A stretch of 64,000 nt of DNA from Eutypa lata (lineage: Eukaryota > Ascomycota > Sordariomycetes > Xylariales > Diatrypaceae): NCBI GenBank assembly GCA_022661535.1, contig JAKULF010000011.1:372001-436000 (forward strand), given 5' to 3'. Both the position numbers and the translations under genes were made by a program. Under the pieces are notes generated by a model. The model made no database searches, was not told the origin of the DNA, and saw only the letters and a program-made list of their open reading frames with translations. Positions 40,107 to 50,605 of this stretch are shown here, piece after piece. Numbering within the stretch: position 1 is the first letter of the stretch; every line of letters starts with the position of its first letter.

Positions 40107-42353
40107 TTAAGTCTGAAACCTCCACACAGCAACACCAGCAGCCGGCAGCTCGCCCTCGGCCTCCTCGCCAATGATCTTCTCCGCGCCATCTACATGAATC
40201 TCGGGCAGCGTCACAGCGTCCAGTCCGTAATTAAAAGCCCAGAGCAGCTCGCCCCTGCGCGCGAACCTCAGCGTCTCGCCAAGATCACTCCCGCTACCGC
40301 TTACGGACCTCCCTAGCACATCCGTAATGTCAGCGCCAGCCGCGACATCGCCCAGATACGCCACGAGGAAGTCCGCAGGCGGGTTGAACCCAATGTAGTG
40401 CAGACCATCAGCCTCGCACGCCGCGGCCGGCTTGCCCCGCCGGTGCCGCGACGTATACGTGACCGTGGCGTCGCTAGTCCGGTTCGCCCGCTGGCAGACG
40501 ACCCACTCCTCCCAGGCGTCGATGCTGTAGTTCGCGCCCTTGTAGGCGACGCCGCTCAGCGCGTACGAGGGGGGCGTCTCGACGCGGGTGACGCGCAGGG
40601 GCAGGCGGTCCCGGATCGTGCCTTCGGCGGGGCTCAGACCCGGCGTGTAGCTGAAGTTCGGGGTCAGGGACGCCGTGCGCGGGCCGAAGACGACGGGGCC
40701 TTCGTAGCGGGATAGCGCCGCGTTGAAGGCCTCCGGGATGATGGGGAGACTGGGGACGACGACGAGCTTGTACCCGTCAAGTGGCTGACTTGGTGATATC
40801 ACGTCGATGGAGAGGCCGAGGCGGCGGAGCGCCGAGAAGAACGTGAATACCAAGTCGGTGTATTTGAGGGTCGCGTCGGTGTAGCCCGCTTGCTTGACGT
40901 CCCAGTTGCCGCTGTAGGGCTCGATGCCCCAGACCCAATGCGAGGTGTAGTCGAATACCAGGGCGACGTCGCCTTGTTGCTGCTGCTGCTGGTCGCCGAG
41001 GTCGGTGGCGCGGAGCTTGGGGAGATCTTCGTTCGCCACAACTTGCTCTTCGAAGAAGCCTTCGTCTTCCGTGTTGTCGGACACGTGCAGGCCTGAAAGC
41101 GTCTGCTCCTGCGCGTATGGGGGCTGGCGCCACCGGAAATAGTTGACGAGATCTCCCGATTCGGCAAAGGTCTCGTGTGTCCATAGCCGCACCATCCCCT
41201 CTAGAGGCGATACTCGGTACTGTTCCCAGTTTAGCACGCCCGGCTGCATCTCCATCACACCAAAGGGTCCTGCCGTGGAATTATACGCTGCGCCTGCAAC
41301 CCCTCGATATAAAGCGTGGTTGAATGCCTGCAGGTCAGGTACACCAGTGCGCAGGTAGTCAGCTAACTGCTGATCCGAGAGCCACGAGAACGCGCTCAAC
41401 CCGGAGAGGGCATATTGATCGAACGTCGCCAGATCAATGCCTACTTCCCTTGCAAATTTGTGGTGATCAAAATCGGTAAACAGGACCATGAAGTTTGTCG
41501 TAATGAACTGGTCCGGCGCATATTGTCTCAAAATGGTCGTCTGCTCCTTCGCGAACTCGATGACCATGTCAGAGCTGAACTCGTACCAGTCGAGGGTGTG
41601 CGCCTCGTTTAGAGTGTATATCTCTAGGAAGGGCGGCTGCACCGTGTCGAAGCTGGCGTACTGAGCAGACCAGAATACTCGGCCTTGGGCGTCATTCAGA
41701 TTCTCGATGGTACCGTACTTATTCTCAAGCCAAGTTCGGAATCTCTGGGCAGCATTTTGGTCATAGCTGCGAACAGTATCGTGACACCCGAATTCATTAT
41801 CCAGCTGCCATCCAGCCACCGTCGGGTTGTCGCCGTATCGCTCGGCAAGCCTTTTAGTGATATCCTGGCTTAGCTTACGGTAATCGAATGAGGAAAAGCT
41901 GTAGTGTCGTCTAGACCCAAACTGCAGAGTGGCATTGGTACGATCTACGAAGTTGACATCGTATTTCTCCGTCAACCAATTCGGCGGTGCCGCCGTTGGT
42001 GTTCCAACTATCGCTTTGAGCTGGTAACGTTCAAGGAGCTCAAGAGTCTTGTCGAGGACGGTGAAGTTATATTCTCCCTCGGTTGGTTCCAGGAGGGCCC
42101 AGTCGAACTCGTTGATTCGGACGTACGATAAACTGGCATCTCGCATTCCGGCGATGTCAGACTCCCACATATACTCTGGCCATTGAGAAGGGTAATAGTC
42201 AACGGCCAGATGCAAGCCACTGGCCCATCGATCGGTTGATGGTCCAGTAGTCTTGTTGTTCTGTGAGCGGGGCAGTGGGCTGTGGAATGGTGCCAAAGCC
42301 GTAACGGTTCTATCCGCCAAGGCGGCGAGAACGACTGCTATAGACTGACGCAT
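40107..42353 (-). CDS. GH42 beta-galactosidase, secreted, intronless
   Basis: A single open frame of about 748 residues when started at the ATG at 42353, which gives a short hydrophobic, signal-like N-terminus; an in-frame ATG at 42407 would add 18 residues. The N-terminal TIM barrel has YYPSQWPE near residue 55, the acid/base Glu in GWQLDNEFG (about E187) and the nucleophile Glu in FGVMEMQPG (about E368), all matching glycoside hydrolase family 42. A trimerisation-type domain and a small C-terminal domain follow, and the length is normal for GH42. The family hydrolyses beta-galactosides. Several N-x-S/T sites suit a secreted glycoprotein. Oddities: no introns among intron-rich neighbours, higher GC than the flanks, and a family mainly found in bacteria. 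Horizontal acquisition is a reasonable inference. Confidence 0.9.
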   Translation of the reverse strand: MRQSIAVVLAALADRTVTALAPFHSPLPRSQNNKTTGPSTDRWASGLHLAVDYYPSQWPEYMWESDIAGMRDASLSYVRINEFDWALLEPTEGEYNFTVLDKTLELLERYQLKAIVGTPTAAPPNWLTEKYDVNFVDRTNATLQFGSRRHYSFSSFDYRKLSQDITKRLAERYGDNPTVAGWQLDNEFGCHDTVRSYDQNAAQRFRTWLENKYGTIENLNDAQGRVFWSAQYASFDTVQPPFLEIYTLNEAHTLDWYEFSSDMVIEFAKEQTTILRQYAPDQFITTNFMVLFTDFDHHKFAREVGIDLATFDQYALSGLSAFSWLSDQQLADYLRTGVPDLQAFNHALYRGVAGAAYNSTAGPFGVMEMQPGVLNWEQYRVSPLEGMVRLWTHETFAESGDLVNYFRWRQPPYAQEQTLSGLHVSDNTEDEGFFEEQVVANEDLPKLRATDLGDQQQQQQGDVALVFDYTSHWVWGIEPYSGNWDVKQAGYTDATLKYTDLVFTFFSALRRLGLSIDVISPSQPLDGYKLVVVPSLPIIPEAFNAALSRYEGPVVFGPRTASLTPNFSYTPGLSPAEGTIRDRLPLRVTRVETPPSYALSGVAYKGANYSIDAWEEWVVCQRANRTSDATVTYTSRHRRGKPAAACEADGLHYIGFNPPADFLVAYLGDVAAGADITDVLGRSVSGSGSDLGETLRFARRGELLWAFNYGLDAVTLPEIHVDGAEKIIGEEAEGELPAAGVAVWRFQT

Positions 42354-43582
42354 ATTTCGAAGGTCTGCTTGGTCGCACTTAATAGCAAGTGCATTGAGCT
42401 GAGTCAAAGCTACCTTGCGAGGAGCCGTAGGCAGTCCATTGTTATATACGTCGCAGTTTTAATTACCCCAAGCTCGTTCACCATGGGACCATTTCTATGC
42501 TGCAGCTGCTCGGCCAACCTCCCGATCCCCCGAAGGGCACCACAATATTCCGGACTAGAGAAAAATATATCGACGCATTTCGGCACCAGACCTTGCGATC
42601 TTGGTATTTGTGGAGTTTGCGGGGATGACTTAACTCGACTTGACGACAACCCCAGCAGCCCCAGGCAAGTCTCCCGTTAGAGGCGGGGAAGTGGAGCCGG
42701 ACTCTTCGAGATGGCCCGAATATAAGGTGGAAGGTCCCGAGGCCGGTTTATACTGTATCCCGGATCCTGGATTGTTCCCACGTGCTTGACTTAGGACGGC
42801 TTGGTACGTTATGATGATCTTCATTGACCGAGAAACTCTACATGCGCAATTCTCTTATTGGTGCTCTATAACGGATATCTACCTACTGTTCTACTAAGTG
42901 TGATAGAAGTAAGAGCTTAATAAGATAGTTAATAGATAAACCACATACCGAGCACAGCAATTTGGATAATCGGGCTGGTTGGGCAGTTTGGAGCTGGCGT
43001 TGCGGTCAACGGTTCACGACGATGTGGGTCATAACGGTAGATGGTGCTAGCTTATGATGTCACAATCCTCAGGTTCTATTGGTGCGCATCAATATTGAGA
43101 ACTATTCTCAAAGTACCTAGTTAGGTAGGTAGGTAGGCAGGTAGGTAGGCAGGTAGGGTAACATGTACCCGGCATACTCCAGAGAGGCTCATTGAGTTGG
43201 GGAAATCCATGGGTCTATGGGAACGTCAATTCCCCCGAAATATAAATTGGAGAGGGTTTTCCACAAGAGGGAAAGGTGCTTCAAATATCCAGCTTATAGG
43301 TGTTGCTGGCCTGATAACCTGGCCAGAATAAGTAGGTGCCTTAACTCCCAGTGCTGTTTTCTATGCGTAAAAACCGCTGGGCAGAAGGTAATGCTGAACG
43401 TCTAGTCTTAGCTACAGGCTGGGCGTTCCATTCGTTGGCTCTTCATTAGCAATTTACAATAAAATATTTACACATAAACCTCTTCATATCCCCACTTCAT
43501 TATATACCATATGCTTCTAAATAAGAAGCACCCCGGCCTCATCTCTAAGTACACGCGGGAACTTTGGTTCCAGACTAGTAAG
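42354..43582. other. Intergenic with GGTA/GGCA repeat
   Basis: Upstream region of the GH42 gene and 3' flank of the chitinase gene. It includes the repeat at 43122-43158; no coding motif is seen. Confidence 0.55.
43122..43158. repeat. GGTA repeat with GGCA variants
   Basis: About nine tetranucleotide units, GGTA with two GGCA variants at regular spacing. Confidence 0.9.
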
Positions 43583-46500
43583 TTATGCCTCGAAAGCATC
43601 ACTTAACGCTCCATCCAATTGTCCCACAGTCTCCGTACTCGTCTTGTTAGACTTCCCGGGAGTTGAGTCTACACCCATCAACCCGGAGGAGGAGGACTCC
43701 TTCGAGATCCACCACGTGACGCACCCATAATCGTAGCTATCCACGATTGCCGCGCCGTACGCATGATTCAGGTCCGAGCCATCACACGCCAAGATCATCT
43801 GAGCAAAGGTGTCTGTACACCAGTCGCCCATTGGGACGTCCGCCTTGCTCTTGCAGCCGCTTTGGTCCTCCGACCACTTGACCGATGCTAGGAGTCCCGT
43901 GGTCACACTCCTAGACACGTATCCCCGCGTATCGGATGGTTCCAGCGGCGGGAGGGCGCACAGTCTTTCAACCACAGCTTCGGCCTCGGAGCCATCGAAA
44001 GCCAGCCAGCGGCCATCATCATTGTGCTCCCTGAAACAGTACGGTTTCGGGGTATCGGGCCCCGTCGGGAGCGGAATATCGGTGCTTGTCGTGGTCGTAG
44101 GCTTGGAGGTAATAGTCGTTGTGCTCGAAGTGGTAAAATCATCAAAGGACCCTTCCGAGCTCAGTGTCGACAAGACATCCCGCGCTGCGTCCAGTTCCTC
44201 GTCTTCTGAAAGTGGGGTCATGTCCCACGGCTCCCAGAGTTCGAAGTACCCATCGTAAGCTATCCCTGGCATGGGCTCAGGTTCGTCGTCGTCATCTGGG
44301 TCATCTGGATCATCCGGATTGGAGCCGGGTGATGGAAGTGGTCGATCGGGATCTTCGGGGTCAAAGAAATCTGGTACAACTGTCAGATATATGAGGTCTT
44401 AAAGTGTCTGACCAAGCCTGATTGTAAGGAACAAGAAACGATTTGGAACATACCCGGTAAAATATCTGTGCAGAACAGGAGACATGGCCTATCGCAGAAA
44501 AGCCTACATTGTGTGCCACAGAATGCCTTGCATATAGGACTAGGAGAGCCGCTCTCGTGAACTATGATTACAGGTGGGTCGTCCTGATCCGGCGTTGAGG
44601 TCGTAGTTGGTGAGGGTCCCTCGTTACTTACCGGCCATGGCCATGGTCTTCGGGTAATAGTCCGCGTCTTGCTAGGCAATGGACCACTAGATTTTTGAGT
44701 AATGATATAAGCGGTGCTCGTATGCTTGTAGTCAGTATTATCGTTCCTGACTTCTCGTCTCGCGTGACGTTGTAGTTCCAAAACGGTATAATCGAAGTGG
44801 TCAACGGCGGTACCGTGATGACCGTTGTTTCAACTACCGATACGAACACACTTGTTGTAATCGTGGTCGTGTCACCCGTCCAGGTCGTATTTTCGAACCA
44901 GCCACGCTCGAGCGAGGTAGTAAAAGGGGGGAATGAGATAGTAGTGGGAGTGGGAAGGGTCAATGAAGGGAAAATATACTCGCACGGGGGGAAGCACTTA
45001 ACAGTTGCTGTTCCCTCAGGGGCATCGAAGATCTCAGGATCGATATAAATCGGGCCAGATCCGCTACCCGAGTCTTCAAGACACGCTCCACTTTGACAGC
45101 CCGGCCCGCAGTGAGCGTCAGAGCTCCCACACCAACCACCTGAGAAACAACAGCTGCCCTGGGGCCACAGACCGCAGTACGTATTTCCATGACCGGTCCC
45201 ACAAGTACCGTCGGTTGTCTCTATCCCCTCGTGACATTTTCCATTGAGGCACCCAGATCCGCAGTGGGTATCACTGCTACCGCACCACCCACCCGAAGAA
45301 CAGCATTTTCCAAACCCGCTTCCATCACACATGGCACCACCATTGTCCGGGCCGCATCGACCGTCGGTTGAGAGCGGAGCATCATCGGTATCCCCGGTCC
45401 CTGAGTTGAAGTCAACACTCCAAGCCATAGTGCCACCAAAACAAAGGTCATTAGCGAACTTCCGTTTCATTTCATGCGTTTTCTCGTCGTCGTAACCCAT
45501 CCACTGATCATCCCAGACAAGCTCTTTCATCATAGACTCCGAATTCAGACGGGGCTCGATGTTCTTCTCTTTAATTCGGTTCTTGATCTCGGTGAGTGAA
45601 AGCACACCGGCGCTATTGGTACACTTCCCAGGCTTGCTTGGCCCTGAGAATCGGCATCCAAGCTCATTGCAACTCGGATCTACTCTGTGTTAGCAATGGC
45701 AGAGCTTCATCTGATTCATTGAAGATAAGTCGCAGTACTTACTAGAGAGCGTATATCCACGACCATACCAAGCAAGGCCGAAATTGATCTTGGAAGGGTC
45801 AAGGCCCGCATAGTATAGAGGCAGTGTATTATTGTAAATTTCTCTCACGTCCGCCTGTCCGCGGACAATGGACCCGAGAGTCTCCACATCCGCGTCCCAG
45901 AACCCGTGAAGATCGTAGGCCATAAAACCGAAGTAGTCAACATAGGGTTCCATTGCCTTGGCATCAAACCATCTCAGATACCAATAATCAGGGGCAAGTG
46001 TAAGGCTGATGCCAAACTCAGTACCATAGGCCTCTCTCATCTCTTTTAGCAGGAAGACAAAATTTGCGGTATCAGCACGCTTTCCACCACGTTCCTCTGC
46101 TACAGGATATTCCCAGTCAAGGTCCTTGGTACGAAAATTAGATTACCATTTCAAGGGATGATGGAAAGCTCATTTCACAAAGAATGGGAGGGAGAGTATG
46201 TAGAGGTAGAGGAATGCTTACGACACCCTGAAATCCGTACTTCAACATGAATTCTTTGGTAGACTGAATAAACGCAGCTCTAGCTTGGGCACTTGCGCAC
46301 AAATCACTCCAGGTTGTATGTGTCGGTCCGGGGTCACTGAAGGTGTAGCCGCCCACAGCGATCCATGTCTGCAGTGCAGAAGACTTGAGTGCGGTGAACT
46401 CTTTCATCGATGGTATATCGGCATCGTCCCATGGTTTAATATGAAAGGTATTAGGGTCGACAGAGGCAAATGAATAGTAAAGATGCGTGTAAATATCAGT

Positions 46501-47336
46501 AGCGACTAGATGCACAAGGATTAGTCATTGATACCCCTATCCGGTGATATGGAGAGCCAAGGCTTACTCTGATCCGGTGCGATACGGTTGCATACCCGGT
46601 CACGGACATTGGAAGCGAGGTAGTAACCGATGGTGCGGCCACCTGTCGTCCCGGAGTTTTCACCACAGGTTGTAGGACGGATGATTTCACATGAGCCATA
46701 ACCTTGCTGGCATGGGGTGAACTCGTTGGCTTCGATGCAGTGAACCGTCGACGTACCACACCATCCACCTGAAATAAATCATATTTCTTAGGAACAGGAC
46801 ACCAAGAGGGAAAGATCTCCAAGGGACTTACCCCAACTGCAGCATAAATTCATTCCGCAGATTCCATCACTTTCTGGGTCGGCATAAATACCACACATAG
46901 CTGTCGCATTACAGTTGCTTGTGCAACCGGCGCCGCAGAAATCCGGGCCATAGCCACAAATACCCGCTGGGCCGCAGCAGCTGGCAAAACATAAATGGTT
47001 AGCTAAGTGCCTCTCCTCGTAGTGATTATCCTATGCTCACCTGTCATCAGGACATGGAGCATTCTTGCAGAATAGTGCTCCTGTGTCCGGATCCTCTTCT
47101 CTCTGCCTCTTGTCGAAGATACTCCCATCAGCAACAGGCGTGAAGTCCACCGCTCGAGCAAGACTTGTACTGTTGAATCCATTCTCCGCAACTGTATGGT
47201 AAGGCATACCACGCAATGCTGGAATTGCGTCTTCCGGTCTCTGGTGCGTAACAGCCAAAGGGGCTTCAGCAAGAACCGGAAGAGAAGCTATACTCGCGGC
47301 AAGCGAGGCCGAGATGATATTCTTAACTATCATCAT
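43583..47336 (-). CDS. GH18 chitinase, killer-toxin-like, with CBM18 domains (apparent frameshift)
   Basis: Seven exons on the minus strand: 47336-47041, 46980-46832, 46768-46568, 46505-46222, 46124-45743, about 45682-44454, and 44379-43583. Layout: signal peptide; Cys-rich CBM18/hevein-like modules (about residues 90-165); a GH18 barrel starting near GYYLASN with catalytic Glu at about 315 in DLDWEYP; two further CBM18 modules (CCSSGGWCGSSDTHC and CCFSGGWCGSSDAHC); a Thr/Ser/Pro linker; and a C-terminal Cys-containing domain. This matches fungal subgroup C (killer-toxin alpha-like) chitinases, which degrade chitin outside the cell; no LysM module is seen. Oddities: the first position of the DxxDxDxE signature is Gln, and the linker's conserved reading frame changes by one base near 44702-44717, so the gene may be a recent pseudogene or carry a sequence error. 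The exon 6 acceptor is uncertain by three bases. Confidence 0.82.
44702..44717 (-). other. Apparent one-base frameshift in chitinase exon 6
   Basis: Upstream, the linker reads in one frame (TTSIRAPL); downstream, the family-like linker and Cys segment (IITQKSS through RPCLLFC) lie in another frame, with no room for a standard intron between. Unshifted translation reaches a stop at about 44628. It could be a true mutation or a base-call error. Confidence 0.6.
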
Positions 47337-47546
47337 GAAAACTGGCGTTACTTAACCCGTCGAGAGATGGGAGCTCGGGGTAAAACTTGGAGCATCACTG
47401 GGGGACTCTGGGACTCTATTAAGGGCGAAGGGAAAGGCGTTAGGTGCTATACGGTCAAGGACGGAGCTCAATTCCATCGGAGCAGGCCGGATGGAAATCT
47501 TCTGAGTCTATACGCAAGGTACTGAGCCGCAATTGCAGCGGGGCAC

Positions 47547-47699
47547 AGGAACCAAACACCATGTTCACCACGTGGTCCACGAAGATCTAGGCTTTTGGAG
47601 TGCAAAAGTCTTCACGACGAACCGAAATTATAGGAACCAACAATACCTTTAATCAGGTGGTATATGAAGATCTAGACCATTGGAATGCGAACGTTCGAG
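47547..47699. repeat. Imperfect 85-bp-period direct repeat
   Basis: Copies at 47547-47614 and 47632-47699 share AGGAACCAA at their start, GTGGT, and GAAGATCTAG at the same offset (34 bp). They look like an old tandem duplication in the chitinase/metallopeptidase spacer. Confidence 0.6.
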
Positions 47700-47739
47700 T
47701 TGAAAAAGTACGTCCGTCAATTCTCGGAAAGGACAGAGA

Positions 47740-48492
47740 ACTGAAAGACTGGGCATAACCGAGAAATTTAATCTCCGACGCCTATCAACGCAATATCGCG
47801 AACGGGGGTGTGCCCTATACGTGTTGGAAACGGATGACCAGGGTATACCCTATTACATTCACAACAACGACGTTGAGCATATGGTAGACAAGCAGACAGA
47901 GTCTACCAGAGCCCTCCGCAAGGTGGCTGTTCCTGTAAGTGAACACTGCATCTCCAGAGAATCGCTAGTGAACGTGAGTCTGATGGGATGGATGTATGAA
48001 TTAGTACTGGAGTTCAACACATAAACAATACCTCTTCGACCAGCAGTACGAGAACCCGGCAATTGGCTACTGTTCAGAGAAGGCAACGCAGGCGTGACAC
48101 AGGCGATCATTTTACCCAAGGTCATTATGGTCTGTCCGGTGGCATTTGAGCAGAAGAGGCGGCTACGAAGCGTACAGGTCACGCCGATCACCAGAGCCTC
48201 CATCCAAGGTTCGTCGAGGCCGAAGAACGCGCAAGTCATCGAAGACACGCTTCCCTCCTCCGCGACTCTCTTCCACGAGATGTTTCACCTTGTTCTGGGC
48301 AACGCAGACAGCACCCCGCCGCCGGGTGAACGGTATCTGTGGGGACAAATGAGGTCTCTGGGTGTGGAGTCGTTGAGTCTCAACCCGGAGACGTACGTCT
48401 CTGCGGCAGTGGCGTATGATTATACGCTCAATGCTGGAACCAGGGACGGCCATGCTGTTGAGTTTTACGCTGGATTCGCGATGCAGGGTTAA
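47740..48492 (+). pseudogene. HExxH metallopeptidase-like gene, fragmentary
   Basis: Two coding segments are visible: one up to about 47935, ending at a good GTAAGT donor, and one from about 48030 to the stop at 48492. The second carries the zinc-metallopeptidase motif HEMFH (48273-48287), then LNPETYV and AVAYDYTLNAG, resembling a family of secreted fungal metallopeptidase-like proteins I recall only loosely. I find no convincing ATG or signal peptide upstream before the divergent chitinase gene starts at 47336, and the intron acceptor is unclear. I therefore read it as an N-terminally truncated relic; an unrecognised short first exon is the alternative. The left boundary is approximate. Confidence 0.5.
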
Positions 48493-48730
48493 TTCACGTA
48501 ATAGATGGCACAGCTACCACTTATTTGAATATGTGAAACTGTGGTTAGATGGATGATATTGTCTTTAGTTCAAAAATCGAAGCTTTTCTACATTTTCCCA
48601 TGTTGTTGCACATTACTTCGTAACAAATTATATGAGGCTATAGGATTTATATACCATTAGTTACCTATAGAGACGCATAATTTGACATAATAGCCCTTAA
48701 CACGACCTTATATTTTCGTGCATGTTGAGT

Positions 48731-49546
48731 TCACCAATCGATTGCATCGTCTTCAACCTGCACTTCTCTGTACTCATACTGATAGTAGTCGCGCATGAAA
48801 GATTCCCACTCCTTCCACTGCTCAGGATCATGTCTCTGGCCAGCGGGATCCAAACGTGTCACGACGTTATCAATCCATTGCGCCAGCTTATCGTACCCAT
48901 TATCCCTAGCTACAGTAGCCGCATCACGCCCATCCGAGCATTTCTCCAGCAGAAAGGTGAGATGCGGGATCCCATCGTTGGGGTGTTCGGTGAGTTCCTC
49001 GAGAGGCTGTCCCCGACCGGCATAGCCCTTTCCGTTGGTCAAATCATCGCGGCCGAAGAGACGGTAGGCAGCTACCACCATGTCAATGTTTCCCGTCGTC
49101 ACCGCCGCATGAAGCATGGTCTCTCCAGCATGGCTTTTGTGCTTATAGAGTGCATTTTCGCCAAGCCTGAAACTCCCGTTGGGCGGGAACATTTTTCTCA
49201 ATTGAGCCAAGGCGCCTATCTGCTGGGCACGTATGGCAGTGTGGCACAGTGAGTCGCCAGTTGCAGGGTCAATTGCCATCAGGAGCATGGCAGGCGCGGA
49301 TGTGAAGGACTCCTCTGCTATAAACTCCGTGGTTCTTTGGAGCTCATCGCAACCACCTTTGCGAGCAAGTTCGTGTAAACTGCGGATCTCGTCGACCGAT
49401 GGCAGCTCGCTAGGGGGATGCTCGCCGAGTCTGAGGCAGCCTGTTTGATCTAGGGGTAGAACCGGAGTCACCCACTCGGTAATAGGCGTTTGTGATTTCT
49501 TAACACCCCTGAGAACACGAGCCTGTGCTTGATGAGAGGACATCAT
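48731..49546 (-). CDS. Ankyrin-repeat protein
   Basis: Single exon of 271 residues. Three segments fit the ankyrin pattern: GDSLCHTAIRAQQIGALAQL (about 119-138), GETMLHAAVTTGNIDMVVAA (about 167-186) and GRDAATVARDNGYDKLAQWI (about 229-250). The C-terminus is acidic and aromatic (YYQYEYREVQVEDDAIDW). Ankyrin repeats bind protein partners; none can be named here. There is no signal peptide or membrane segment, so an intracellular protein is inferred. Two adjacent ATG codons open the frame. Confidence 0.75.
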   Translation of the reverse strand: MMSSHQAQARVLRGVKKSQTPITEWVTPVLPLDQTGCLRLGEHPPSELPSVDEIRSLHELARKGGCDELQRTTEFIAEESFTSAPAMLLMAIDPATGDSLCHTAIRAQQIGALAQLRKMFPPNGSFRLGENALYKHKSHAGETMLHAAVTTGNIDMVVAAYRLFGRDDLTNGKGYAGRGQPLEELTEHPNDGIPHLTFLLEKCSDGRDAATVARDNGYDKLAQWIDNVVTRLDPAGQRHDPEQWKEWESFMRDYYQYEYREVQVEDDAIDW

Positions 49547-50346
49547 GATGTCTGAAGTAGGAGATAAAATTGTGTCTGGCTAAGAAGTGTGTGTAATCAA
49601 ACTACCTTTAGGTACGTACGCCGCAGTTTACATATAATGTTGTAAGACAAGGCAAAATCAGGGCACAAACATAGCCCCTTGCATTATATATAAGGTATAA
49701 GTTGGTACTTTGTACCCCTGAAGAGTCTAGGCTGGTCGGTTGGGGGGTGTTGGATGGAAGTGGAGTGATCGCAATGCACGAAAAGGGATCGAGGGCCCAT
49801 AATAATTACTTACACAAGAAAAGTATGAGGCGGCGGTATATTATGTGGCAGTGGTGGCTAGTAGGCTCATGGACGATATTTTCGATAATACATATAGTTG
49901 GCAAGTTAGACAGGTAGCTCATGATTCAAATAACAAACATCGGAAACTGGGTTTGTTGCGGTTACCACTTTGCGGCTATCAGAAACAGAGCCTACTGCTG
50001 CCACAACTTTAGAGAGACTGCGTCTGTCAAATATTATCCTAAAGTTATATCTACTACCATCGGTCTCTTTAATGACGTTTTCCCTCATGATACATATTAG
50101 GTACATATAGTTAACACATAGTGGTGTAACATCTGATTAAGGTATAAAACCCAAAAGACGGAGAATCTGCAAATTATAGAGATATATCCACTTAAGGAAG
50201 TAATAATATACTTATACTTGTATAACAAGGACGGAGTTAACTCACCTACTTGCTTTAGAGAAGAAATACCTTTTTGGTCTTTTGTAAAACCATGTTGATA
50301 TTATACAGGAGTTCTTTCCTTACCTACTGGTAGCAAGTGACCGCCT

Positions 50347-50440
50347 GGCACCTGCAACAAGCTAATACCAGGTGGCAACCACGTACAAGACACCTGTTTT
50401 GCGTTTCAACACCAGGTGTTTGTTAATGCAACCAGGCAAC
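50347..50440. promoter_or_regulatory. Cluster of CACCTG/CAGGTG-type elements
   Basis: Within about 95 bp there are GGCACCTGCAAC, ACCAGGTGGCAAC, GACACCTGTTTTG, the near-palindrome AACACCAGGTGTT and a partial copy GCAACCAGGCAAC, alternating in orientation. The cluster lies about 165-260 bp upstream of the DUF647 ATG, a plausible upstream regulatory position. Confidence 0.5.
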
Positions 50441-50571
50441 CGGAACCAGTAATTACCTAGTTAGAAAGCAAGCAAATAAGCAACCTTATCTCCTCCCGCG
50501 CAACGAGCAAGTTGATATTTCCTCTTCTTCTTCAACTTCTTTTAATGAACTTCACCTCAATTCATCCGCCT

Positions 50572-50577
50572 CACGTG
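50572..50577. promoter_or_regulatory. CACGTG E-box
   Basis: Perfect CACGTG palindrome 29 bp before the DUF647 start codon. bHLH regulators bind this core in fungi, but it may lie in the 5' UTR. Confidence 0.35.
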
Positions 50578-50605
50578 TCCTGAATCTCCGATTCGCAACG
50601 CCAAG

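Larger units (their letters stand above)
49547..50605. other. Divergent intergenic/promoter region
   Basis: Separates the divergent ankyrin and DUF647 genes. The left part is AT-rich without motifs; the right part holds the CACCTG/CAGGTG cluster at 50347-50440 and a CACGTG site near the DUF647 start. Confidence 0.6.
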
